NCBI GenBank assembly: GCA_016794075.1
Contig: JAEUKU010000179.1
Location: 1-10,986, forward strand
Reading direction: 5' to 3'
Origin: Rhodospirillaceae bacterium
GTDB lineage: Bacteria; Pseudomonadota; Alphaproteobacteria; Dongiales; Dongiaceae
DNA: 10,986 bases
Shown: in pieces, positions 1 to 7,089 of the stretch
Layout: each line of letters opens with the position of its first letter
Position numbering within the stretch: the first letter of the stretch is position 1
Translations under genes and position numbers: made by a program
Notes under the pieces: generated by a model
What the model saw: the letters and a program-made list of their open reading frames with translations, nothing else
What the model was told of the DNA's origin: nothing
Databases searched by the model: none

Positions 1-7
1 GTCCGAC

Positions 8-1615
8 ATGCCCGCCAAGAACGCCCGCTCCGCTTCCCGCACGCCCCCGGTGTCGCGCAACAAACGCCCGAACATCCTCTACATCATGTTCGACCAGCTG
101 GCGCCGCAATTCCTGCCCAGCTATGGCCACAAGGTCGTGCAGGCCCCGAACCTCAGTCGTCTGGCAGCCGAAGGGGTGCAGTTCGACAGCGCCTATACCA
201 ACTCGCCGCTCTGCGCTCCCGGGCGCTTCTCGATGATGGCGGGCCAACTGGCCAGCCGCATCGGCGCCTGGGACAATGCGGCGGAATTCCGCTCCGACAT
301 CCCGACTTTCGCGCACTATCTGCGCCTCGCCGGCTATCGCACGTGCCTCTCGGGCAAGATGCATTTCGTCGGCCCCGACCAGCTGCACGGCTTCGAGGAT
401 CGCGTCACCACCGACATGTACCCCGGCGATTTCGGCTGGACCCCGACCTGGGAGGAGCCGAAGAAGATCCATTGGTGGTTCCACAACATGCTGAGCGTGA
501 CCGAGGCCGGGCCCTACGACCGTTCGCTGGAAATGGAGCACGACGACGAGGTGGCCTATACCTCGATGCGCTGGCTGCACGACCATGCCCGCGGCGACGA
601 CCAGCGCCCCTTTATGCTCTGCGTCTCGTTCATGCAGCCGCATGATCCCTATCTCGGTCCCCGCCGCGACTGGGAGAGCTACCGCGACGACGACATCGAC
701 CTGCCGGCCGTGCCCTATATCGCGCCGGCGAAGCGCGATGCGGTCGACAAGCGCCTGTACGACCTCTATGACCGCGACGAGTATCGCGTCACCGAGGCCC
801 ATGTGCGGGCAGCGCGGCGCGGCTATTACGCGATGATCACCTATACCGACCGCCTGATGGGCCAGGTGCTGGAGGCGCTGCGGCAGACCGGCCAGGCCGA
901 CAACACCATCATCGTCGTCTCCGCCGATCACGGCGACATGATGGGCGAGCGCGGCCTGTGGTACAAGATGAACTTCTACGAACACTCGACCCGCGTGCCG
1001 ATGATCCTGCACGCGCCGAAGCAGTGGAAGCCGCGCCGGGTGTCCCAGCACGTCTCGCTCATGGATCTGCTGCCGACCTTCTGCGACATCGCCACCGGCG
1101 GCAAGGGCGTCGACTACGCCGCGCCGGTCGATGGCCGGAGCTTGCTCGGCCTCGCCGGCGGCGACAAGAACTGGTCGAATACCGTCTACGGCGAGTACAT
1201 GGCCGAAGGCACCTTCCAGCCGGCCTTCATGATCCGCCGCGATCAGTGGAAATACGTCGCCTGCGCCGGCGACCCGCCGCAGCTGTTCAACCTGGCGGAT
1301 GACCCGAACGAGATTGGCAACCTCGCCGGCGATCCGAAGCACGCGAAGATCGCCGCGGCCTTCGCCAAGGAGGTGGCGGAGAAATGGGACAGCACCGCGA
1401 TCCGCGACCGCGTGGTGAAAAGCCAGCGCCGGCGCATCCTGGTGCAGGAATCGCTGCTCAAGGGCAAGATCACGCCCTGGGACTTCCAGCCGTTCCAGGA
1501 CGCATCGAAGCAGTACAATCGCAACTACGGCGCGGAACTCTACGACACCGACCGCCGCGCCCGCATCCCGCGGCTTCCGGAACCGCGGCAGAACGGCCGG
1601 AAGGCAAAGCGCTGA
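8..1615 (+). CDS. betC: Choline-sulfatase (sulfatase / alkaline phosphatase superfamily)
   Basis: Predicted to hydrolyse choline-O-sulfate to choline and sulfate in the cytoplasm, feeding choline to glycine betaine synthesis and supplying sulfur. The 535-residue product has the sulfatase fold in order: the metal-binding start NILYIMFDQ (D29, Q30), the activation motif CAPGR with C69 as the formylglycine precursor and R73, K117 and H119 in SGKMHF, H212 in QPHDPY, and the second metal site SADHGD (D307, H308) followed by K320. The C-terminal part, with TPWDFQP and a nearby QYNRN, matches the tail typical of choline-sulfatases and favours this over a generic arylsulfatase. The N-terminus carries about 20 basic, Ser/Pro-rich residues before the fold. 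The ATG lies only 7 nt from the window edge, so an upstream start and the ribosome binding site cannot be judged. No betA, betB or betI is visible here. Specificity for choline sulfate is inferred from family resemblance. Confidence 0.87.
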   Translation: MPAKNARSASRTPPVSRNKRPNILYIMFDQLAPQFLPSYGHKVVQAPNLSRLAAEGVQFDSAYTNSPLCAPGRFSMMAGQLASRIGAWDNAAEFRSDIPTFAHYLRLAGYRTCLSGKMHFVGPDQLHGFEDRVTTDMYPGDFGWTPTWEEPKKIHWWFHNMLSVTEAGPYDRSLEMEHDDEVAYTSMRWLHDHARGDDQRPFMLCVSFMQPHDPYLGPRRDWESYRDDDIDLPAVPYIAPAKRDAVDKRLYDLYDRDEYRVTEAHVRAARRGYYAMITYTDRLMGQVLEALRQTGQADNTIIVVSADHGDMMGERGLWYKMNFYEHSTRVPMILHAPKQWKPRRVSQHVSLMDLLPTFCDIATGGKGVDYAAPVDGRSLLGLAGGDKNWSNTVYGEYMAEGTFQPAFMIRRDQWKYVACAGDPPQLFNLADDPNEIGNLAGDPKHAKIAAAFAKEVAEKWDSTAIRDRVVKSQRRRILVQESLLKGKITPWDFQPFQDASKQYNRNYGAELYDTDRRARIPRLPEPRQNGRKAKR

Positions 1616-1634
1616 CCGCCGCGGGCGATCAGCG
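1610..1634. terminator. Candidate bidirectional terminator containing both stop codons
   Basis: A near-perfect inverted repeat joins the ends of the sulfatase and cupin genes. Bases 1610-1615 pair with 1629-1634, then after one C/A mismatch 1617-1620 pair with 1624-1627, leaving a 3 nt loop. This gives 10 pairs out of 11 positions, mostly G-C. The TGA of the sulfatase (1613-1615) pairs exactly with the complement of the TGA of the cupin gene (1629-1631). There is no clear T-run on either side, so intrinsic termination is inferred from position and stem strength only. Confidence 0.5.
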
Positions 1635-2036
1635 ATCGGCGAAGTGGTATGCGATCTCCTCGATCGTATCCGTCGGGAAGGCATAGGCGAAGCGCAGCGG
1701 CTCCCCGCCGGTATTCACCGTGACGTGCCGCGCATTGCCTGGAATATAGATGACGGTGCCCGCCCGCACGGCATGCGCAATGCCGTCGATTTCCGTGCGG
1801 CCCTCGCCTGAGAGCACGTAATAGACTTCCGGCGGCGCGTGATGATGCAGCACCCAGGTACCGCCGACCGGAATCTCCGCCAGGCCGAACGTCACCTTGG
1901 ACGTCGGCGTCCCGCCCTCGCCGAGCAGTGTCTTCCAGCGGATCGAGGACTTCGCCCGCAGGTCCGGATCGGTGAGCTCCTGCCAGGGGCGATCGCCCTC
2001 TTGAATGACATAGCCGCCCCGCTTGTCGTCCGACAT
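1629..2036 (-). CDS. Small single-domain cupin protein
   Basis: A 135-residue protein made of one conserved beta-barrel cupin domain. Cupin motif 1 is seen as WVLHHHAPPEVYYVLSGEG, with H64, H66 and E70 as likely metal ligands, and motif 2 as GTVIYIPGNARHVTVN, with H104 as the last ligand. A divalent metal site is therefore expected. The reaction is unknown, because such stand-alone cupins include dioxygenases, isomerases, lyases and sensors. The start chosen is the ATG at 2034-2036, which opens MSDDKRGG and follows a G-rich stretch on the minus strand. A longer frame to 2114 would add 26 residues with no cupin similarity and would reach into the region upstream of the divergent SDR gene. It ends 13 nt from the convergent sulfatase gene. 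The family call is firm; the function is not. Confidence 0.82.
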   Translation of the reverse strand: MSDDKRGGYVIQEGDRPWQELTDPDLRAKSSIRWKTLLGEGGTPTSKVTFGLAEIPVGGTWVLHHHAPPEVYYVLSGEGRTEIDGIAHAVRAGTVIYIPGNARHVTVNTGGEPLRFAYAFPTDTIEEIAYHFADR

Positions 2037-2039
2037 GAT

Positions 2040-2061
2040 CCCCCCGCTCCCTATGTGGGGG
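2040..2061 (-). promoter_or_regulatory. Possible hairpin masking the cupin ribosome binding site
   Basis: On the minus strand a run of five C (2061-2057) lies upstream of five G (2045-2041), separated by 11 nt. The G-run sits 4 nt before the cupin ATG and would be part of its ribosome binding region. Pairing of the two runs could hide the site. The stem is only 5 bp, so chance is a reasonable explanation. Confidence 0.2.
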
Positions 2062-2084
2062 CAGTGTGCCGCGAAGCCATCGTC

Positions 2085-2114
2085 TTGCCAAGCCGGGCCT
2101 GGCGCAGGCAACAT
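2085..2114 (+). promoter_or_regulatory. Weak promoter / operator candidate for the SDR gene
   Basis: TTGCCA at 2085-2090 matches five of six bases of a sigma70 -35 box. A poor -10 candidate, CAACAT (2109-2114), follows after 18 nt. The same stretch forms an interrupted inverted repeat, TTGCC at 2085-2089 and GGCAA at 2107-2111, which could be bound by a dimeric regulator. It lies inside the 101 bp region shared by the divergent cupin and SDR genes. The -10 match is weak, so this is tentative. Confidence 0.22.
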
Positions 2115-2137
2115 GCGACGAACCTGGAGTTCGGAGC

Positions 2138-2911
2138 GTGATCGACCTTAGCGGAAAAGTCGCCATCGTCACCGGTGGCACACGTGGGATTGGCGCCGCC
2201 ATCGTCGAGATGTGCGCCGGACTGGGCGCGCGCGTCGTCTTCACCGGTCGCGACGATTCCGCGGGCGCCGGGGTGGTTGAGAAATGCGGCGCGGAGAGCG
2301 GTGCCCGGTTCCTGCAAGGCGACGTGACGGGACCCGGATTTCCCGATCTCCTGGTGGCGGATGTCCTGGCGCGGGAAGGTCGCATCGACATCCTCGTCAA
2401 CAATGCCGGCATCCTGTCGCGCGGCGACGTCGTCGCGTGCAGCGATGCGCAATGGGATGCCACCCTTGAAACGAACGTCACGGCCGTATTCCGCCTGTGT
2501 CGCGCGATCGTACCGATCATGCGCCGGCAGTCCACCGCGACAGGCCGGGGCGGCGCCATCGTCAACATCGCGTCGGACTGGGCGATCGTCGGCGCGGTCA
2601 ATGCCGTTGCCTATGGCGCCAGCAAGGGTGCCATTGCGCAACTCACGCGTTCCATGGCCGCAGATCATGCCCGCGACGGTATCCGCGTGAATGCGATCTG
2701 TCCCGGCGATACCGAGACCGGGATGCTGCTGTCCGAGCGCGGCGCGGCGCCCCGTGCCGATGTGCTTGCGGAACTGGGCAAATCGATTCCGCTGGGCCGT
2801 GTCGCCAAGCCGGAGGAGATTGCCGCGGCGGTCGCTTTCCTGGCCTCCGATGCCGCCGGATTCATTACGGGAGTCCTGCTGCCGGTGGATGGCGGGCACA
2901 CGGCCTGGTAG
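2138..2911 (+). CDS. Short-chain dehydrogenase/reductase (SDR), classical type
   Basis: A 257-residue NAD(P)-dependent oxidoreductase with a complete classical SDR signature. The cofactor-binding loop is TGGTRGIG (residues 12-19), followed by D62 in QGDV, NNAG at 88-91, and the catalytic tetrad N113, S146, Y159 and K163 (YGASK). The C-terminus closes with the usual PVDGG. Residues after the second beta strand read FTGRDD, with R38 in the region that often favours NADP(H), but this is not decisive. The start chosen is GTG at 2138: GGAG at 2126-2129 is 8 nt upstream and the fold begins at residue 6. An alternative GTG at 2066 would add 24 unconserved residues. The substrate cannot be read from sequence; relatives act on 3-oxoacyl-ACP, sugars, secondary alcohols and steroids. 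It is divergent from the cupin gene. Confidence 0.87.
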   Translation: MIDLSGKVAIVTGGTRGIGAAIVEMCAGLGARVVFTGRDDSAGAGVVEKCGAESGARFLQGDVTGPGFPDLLVADVLAREGRIDILVNNAGILSRGDVVACSDAQWDATLETNVTAVFRLCRAIVPIMRRQSTATGRGGAIVNIASDWAIVGAVNAVAYGASKGAIAQLTRSMAADHARDGIRVNAICPGDTETGMLLSERGAAPRADVLAELGKSIPLGRVAKPEEIAAAVAFLASDAAGFITGVLLPVDGGHTAW

Positions 2912-2936
2912 CGCGGCGATGTATCTGCGCTGGCGC

Positions 2937-2965
2937 CCCGAGTGCGGGACTGGTCTTCACTCGGG
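2937..2965. terminator. Candidate bidirectional terminator between SDR and pirin genes
   Basis: A perfect 8 bp inverted repeat, CCCGAGTG (2937-2944) and CACTCGGG (2958-2965), encloses a 13 nt loop. It begins 25 nt after the SDR stop, and its right arm overlaps the pirin stop codon (2957-2959). Its location between two convergent genes suggests termination on both strands. No T-run follows either arm, so this is inferred from position. Confidence 0.42.
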
Positions 2966-3820
2966 CAGAGGAATGAACTCGCTCTCGCCCGGAACGGGCG
3001 CGAAACGCCCATGCCGCCAATCTTCCTTCGCCTGCTCGATGCGCTCTGCTGAGCTCGAAACGAAGTTCCACCAGATGTGCCGCGGCCCGTCGAGCGGCGC
3101 GCCGCCCAGCAGCATCATGCGGCTGGCCGCGACGGCGATGGCGAGCGTCTCGGCCCCGGGGGAGAGGACCGCCAGCTGCCCCTCGGCAAGGCGCTGATTG
3201 CCAAGCTCGACGGCGCCGGCGGAGACATAGACCGCCTGCTCCGGCCAGAGCGAAGGCAGGGCGACGCGCGCGCCGGCTTGCAGGGCGAGGTCGACGCAGA
3301 TCATCGGGTGGGGCGCCGCCAAGGGCGACTGCCGCCGCGCCATCTCTCCCGCAATCACACGCCCCTCCACCCCGGCATCGGAGAAGGCGGGCAGCGCGTC
3401 GCTGCCCAGGTGGAGGAAGGAGGGCTCGACTTCCTCATGTGTCCGCGGCAACGCGACCCAGAATTGCAGGCCGAACAGCGCATGCTCCCCGCTCCGGGCC
3501 GACTGGGGCGAGCGCTCGGAATGGACGATGCCGCGGCCGGCGGTCATCCAGTTCACCGCGCCGGGTTGGATCGCCTGGACCGTCCCAAGCGAGTCCCGAT
3601 GCATGATCTCGCCCTGGTAGAGATAGGTCATCGTGCTCAAGCCGATATGCGGGTGCGGCCGCACATCCAGCCCCTTGCCCGCGGCGATGCGAGCCGGGCC
3701 CATCTGGTCGAGGAACACGAAAGGCCCGACCGCCCGCAATTGCGCCGTCGGCAGGGCACGGCGCACATCGAACCCGCCGACATCCTTGGCTTTCGCCGTG
3801 ACCACCAGCCCGACCGTCAT
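2957..3820 (-). CDS. Pirin family protein (bicupin)
   Basis: A 287-residue protein of the pirin family, two cupin barrels in tandem, close to the usual length of about 290. The N-terminal barrel keeps the metal ligands known from human pirin and E. coli YhhW: H56 and H58 in RPHPHIGL, and H100 and E102 in GIVHSERS. The pirin core VGPFVFLDQMGP (31-42) is also clear. Family members bind Fe and some have quercetin dioxygenase activity; others act as redox-sensitive partners of transcription factors or metabolic enzymes. The role here is unknown. The start chosen is the ATG at 3818-3820, with GGAGG 11 nt upstream, a rather long spacing. An in-frame GTG at 3868 would add 16 residues and lacks a convincing ribosome binding site. 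It lies 86 nt downstream of the RND permease on the same strand and may be read from the pump operon or its own promoter. Confidence 0.87.
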   Translation of the reverse strand: MTVGLVVTAKAKDVGGFDVRRALPTAQLRAVGPFVFLDQMGPARIAAGKGLDVRPHPHIGLSTMTYLYQGEIMHRDSLGTVQAIQPGAVNWMTAGRGIVHSERSPQSARSGEHALFGLQFWVALPRTHEEVEPSFLHLGSDALPAFSDAGVEGRVIAGEMARRQSPLAAPHPMICVDLALQAGARVALPSLWPEQAVYVSAGAVELGNQRLAEGQLAVLSPGAETLAIAVAASRMMLLGGAPLDGPRHIWWNFVSSSAERIEQAKEDWRHGRFAPVPGESEFIPLPE

Positions 3821-3855
3821 CGCTTGCCAGACCTCCGGACCATTTCTGTTTCCTG

Positions 3856-3888
3856 TGGCCGGCGACACCCTACGAGACGCCCCGGCCA
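3856..3888 (-). terminator. Hairpin between RND permease and pirin genes
   Basis: TGGCCGG (3856-3862) and CCGGCCA (3882-3888) form a perfect 7 bp inverted repeat with a 19 nt loop, starting 18 nt after the permease stop. It could end most pump transcripts or stabilise their 3' end before the pirin gene. No T-run follows on the minus strand, and the large loop makes the call weak. Confidence 0.28.
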
Positions 3889-3906
3889 GCCAGGCGAAGC
3901 TTGAAT

Positions 3907-6900
3907 CTACTCCGCGCTATGCGGGCCAGCAATCGATGCCGTGCCATGCCTGCCGCCCAGCCAGATGGCCAGCCGCCGCACCACCACGTAGAAGACCGGC
4001 GTGAACAACAGGCCGAAGAAGGTCACGCCGATCATGCCGGCGAACACCGCGGTACCCATGGCGATGCGCATCTCCGCACCGGCGCCGCTGGCGATGACCA
4101 GCGGCACCACGCCGAGGATGAAGGCGAAGGACGTCATCAGGATCGGGCGCAAACGCGTCCCCGCTGCCTTGACCGCCGCTTCCACCGGATCCTTGCCTTC
4201 TTCCTCCGCCTGTTTCGCGAATTCCACAATCAGAATCGCGTTCTTCGCCGCGAGGCCGACCAGGACCACGAAACCCACCTGCGACAGCACGTTCACATCC
4301 AGCCCGCGCAGCAGCAGCCCGGTGACCGCCGCCAGGAGGCACATCGGCACGATCAGGATCACCGAGAGCGGCAAGGCCCAGCTCTCATATTGCGCTGCCA
4401 GCACCAGGAACACGAACAGGACCGCCGCGCCGAAGACGAGCAACCCGGTGTCGCCTGCCAGCTTCTGTTGATAGGCCAACTCGGTCCATTCGAAGGCGAA
4501 TCCGGCGGTCAGCAACTGGTCTGCGAGGCCTTCCATCGCGGCGAGCGCCGTGCCGCTCGAGGTTCCCGGCGCCACGTTGCCCTGCACCTCGGCGGCGGGG
4601 AAGAGATTGTAGCGCGCCACGCGATAGGCGCCGGAGATATCCTTGATCTTCGCCACCGCGCCGATCGGGACCATCTCGCCCAGTTCGTTGCGGGTCTTGA
4701 AGTTGGTGATGCTGGCCGCATCCTCCCTGAACCGGCCCAGCGCCTGCGCCGTGACGCGGAAGGTGCGGTTCAGGAAGTTGAAGTCGTTGACGAAGGTCGA
4801 GCCGAGATAGACCTCCAGTGTCTGGAACACGCGCTCGGCCGGCACATGGAACATCTGCGCCCGCACCCGATCGATCTCCGCGAACAGCTTCGGCGTCCGC
4901 GTGTTGAACAGCGTGAACACGTCGGCGAGGCCCGCCGTCTGATTGCCGGCGATCATGATCTGGGTCGCGGCCTCCTCGAGCGCCTTCAGCCCCTGGCCGC
5001 CGCGATCCTGCACCATCATCTTGAACCCGCCGGCATTGCCGATGCCGCGCACCGGCGGCGGCGGGACGGTGATGACGAACGCGCCGCGGATGACCCCTAG
5101 TCGCTGCGACATGTCGCCCAGGATCCGGTTGGCAGTCAGGCCCTGCGGGATGCGATCGTCGTACGGCGCCAACACCGAGAAGATGGCCGCCGCATTGGAT
5201 GCGTTGGTGAAGGTGGCGCCGTCCAGTCCGGCGAAGGCAGCGGTGTTGATGACCCCGGGGGTCTCCAGCATCAGCTTGGTCGCCTGCATGACGACCTCGT
5301 CCGTCCGCGCCAGGGACGAGCCCGGCGGCAGCTGGATGATGGTGATGAGATAGCCTTCGTCCTGTGGCGGGATGAAGCCGGTTGGCGCCCGATTGAACTG
5401 CCACGCGGTGAGGCCGACCAGCCCTGCATAGATCAACAGCATGATCGCACTGATCCCGATCAAGCGCTGCGCCAGCCGTGCATAGCCGCTAGCCAGGGCC
5501 TCGAAGCCGCGATTGAACCAGCGGAAGAACACGGCAATCGGATTGAATCGCGCATGATGCTCGGTTTCGTGCTGGCGATGCGGCTTGAACAGGATGCCGC
5601 TGAGCGCCGGGCTCAGCGTGAGGGAGACGATCAGCGAGATGATCGTCGAGGTCGCGATGGTGATCGCGAACTGCCGGAAGAACTGCCCCGAGATGCCCGA
5701 GATGAATGCCGCCGGGATGAACACCGCCGTCAGCACCAGGGCGATGGCGACCAGCGCGCCGCCGACCTCGTCCACGGTGCGGCGCGCCGCTTCCTTTGGC
5801 GAAAGGCCCAGCCGCAGGTTGCGCTCGACGTTCTCCACCACGACGATGGCGTCGTCCACCACGATGCCGATCGCCAGGACCAGCCCGAACAGGGTCAGCG
5901 TGTTGAGCGAATAGCCGAGCGCCGCCATCACGATGAAGCTGCCGATCAGCGATACCGGGATCGCCACGATCGGGATGATCGACGCGCGCCAGGTCTGCAG
6001 GAACAGGACGACGACCAGCACGACCAGGGCGACGGCCTCGAAGATCGTGACAATGACCTCGTCGATCGACTTGGCGATGAAGTCGGTCGGGTTGTAGACG
6101 ACGTCATAGGCGATGCCAGGCGGGAATTGCCCCTCCATGGACTTGAGGGTTTCGAGGATCGCGTCGGCGGTTTCCAGCGCGTTGGAGCCCGGGCGCTGGA
6201 AGATGCCGATGGCGACCGCCTCCTTTTCGCCGAGATAGGCGTTGAGGCCATAATCCTGGGCGCCAAGCTCGACCTCGCCGACGTCGCGCAGCCGCGTGAC
6301 CTCGCCGTCCTCTCCAGTCCGCACCACAATGTTCGAGAACTGGCGCGGCTCGACCAGGCGGCCGAGCGTCTCCAGATTCATCTGGAACGCGCCCGGGTCC
6401 GGTGTCGGCGGCTGGTTGAGCACGCCCGACGCCACTTGCAGGTTCTGCGAGCGGACGGCCGCCACGACCTCGGATCCCGTCAACCCGCGGGCCGCGATCT
6501 TGTCGGGGTCAAGCCAGATGCGCATGGCGTATTCGCGCGCGCCGAAGACCTGCACGTCGCCCACGCCATTGATGCGCTTGAGCACGTCGACCAGCTGCAG
6601 CGTGGCATAGTTGGAGATGTAAAGCTGGTCGCGCGACTGGTCGGGCGAGAATAGGTGCGCCACCATCAGGAAGTCCGGCGAGTTCTTGCGGGTGGTGACG
6701 CCCAGCCGGCGAACCTCTTCCGGCAGCCGCGGCTCGGCCGCCGAGACCCGGTTCTGCACCAGGACCTGGGCCTCGTCCGGGTCGGTTCCCAACGCGAAAG
6801 TCACGGTGATGGTCAGTTTGCCATCGCTTGTCGACTGCGACAGCATGTAGAGCATGTCGTCGACGCCATTGATCTCCTGTTCGAGGGGAGTCGCGACGGT

Positions 6901-7083
6901 GTTGCTGATCACCTCGGCTGAGGCGCCGGGATACTGCGCACTGACCACGACCGTCGGCGGCGCGATTTCCGGATACTGCGCCACCGGCAGGGCGAAATAC
7001 GCGATGCCGCCGATGAGCGTGATGAAGATCGACACAACGCCCGCGAAAATGGGGCGGTCGACGAAAAACCGGGCGAAATTCAT
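3907..7083 (-). CDS. RND multidrug efflux permease, HAE1 family, MexF/OqxB-like
   Basis: The 1058-residue inner-membrane proton/drug antiporter of a tripartite efflux pump, a normal length for the hydrophobe/amphiphile efflux family. The N-terminus MNFARFFVDRPIF and the first membrane helix (about 9-31) are typical. A large periplasmic porter domain follows, then helices from about residue 343. The proton relay is intact: D410-D411 in GIVVDDAIVVVENVER (TM4) and K947 in GLAAKNAILIVEF (TM10), matching AcrB D407/D408/K940. The stretch FLQTWRASIIP and overall wording resemble MexF, so export of amphiphilic compounds such as phenicols, quinolones or solvents is possible. Substrates cannot be predicted reliably. 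The ATG is 6 nt after the stop of the membrane fusion gene and has only a weak ribosome binding site, suggesting translational coupling. No outer-membrane channel gene follows. Confidence 0.94.
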   Translation of the reverse strand: MNFARFFVDRPIFAGVVSIFITLIGGIAYFALPVAQYPEIAPPTVVVSAQYPGASAEVISNTVATPLEQEINGVDDMLYMLSQSTSDGKLTITVTFALGTDPDEAQVLVQNRVSAAEPRLPEEVRRLGVTTRKNSPDFLMVAHLFSPDQSRDQLYISNYATLQLVDVLKRINGVGDVQVFGAREYAMRIWLDPDKIAARGLTGSEVVAAVRSQNLQVASGVLNQPPTPDPGAFQMNLETLGRLVEPRQFSNIVVRTGEDGEVTRLRDVGEVELGAQDYGLNAYLGEKEAVAIGIFQRPGSNALETADAILETLKSMEGQFPPGIAYDVVYNPTDFIAKSIDEVIVTIFEAVALVVLVVVLFLQTWRASIIPIVAIPVSLIGSFIVMAALGYSLNTLTLFGLVLAIGIVVDDAIVVVENVERNLRLGLSPKEAARRTVDEVGGALVAIALVLTAVFIPAAFISGISGQFFRQFAITIATSTIISLIVSLTLSPALSGILFKPHRQHETEHHARFNPIAVFFRWFNRGFEALASGYARLAQRLIGISAIMLLIYAGLVGLTAWQFNRAPTGFIPPQDEGYLITIIQLPPGSSLARTDEVVMQATKLMLETPGVINTAAFAGLDGATFTNASNAAAIFSVLAPYDDRIPQGLTANRILGDMSQRLGVIRGAFVITVPPPPVRGIGNAGGFKMMVQDRGGQGLKALEEAATQIMIAGNQTAGLADVFTLFNTRTPKLFAEIDRVRAQMFHVPAERVFQTLEVYLGSTFVNDFNFLNRTFRVTAQALGRFREDAASITNFKTRNELGEMVPIGAVAKIKDISGAYRVARYNLFPAAEVQGNVAPGTSSGTALAAMEGLADQLLTAGFAFEWTELAYQQKLAGDTGLLVFGAAVLFVFLVLAAQYESWALPLSVILIVPMCLLAAVTGLLLRGLDVNVLSQVGFVVLVGLAAKNAILIVEFAKQAEEEGKDPVEAAVKAAGTRLRPILMTSFAFILGVVPLVIASGAGAEMRIAMGTAVFAGMIGVTFFGLLFTPVFYVVVRRLAIWLGGRHGTASIAGPHSAE

Positions 7084-7089
7084 GTTGGG

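Noticed and set aside
2066..2137. Upstream GTG start for the SDR gene
   Set aside because: The extra 24 residues precede the canonical SDR start, while GTG at 2138 has GGAG 8 nt upstream.
1540..2899. Minus-strand frames spanning the cupin and SDR genes (1540-2601 and 2051-2899)
   Set aside because: They overlap real genes on one or both strands and show only low-complexity translations.
3077..3904. 275-codon plus-strand frame opposite the pirin gene
   Set aside because: Antisense shadow; the minus strand carries the pirin metal ligands and core motifs.
3901..5100. 399-codon open frame on the plus strand opposite the RND permease
   Set aside because: It lies fully antisense to a strongly conserved permease, and its translation is a His/Arg/Asp/Gln-rich string with no domain, as expected from antisense GC-biased codons. 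The same holds for the plus-strand frames at 5554-6654 and 7108-8376.
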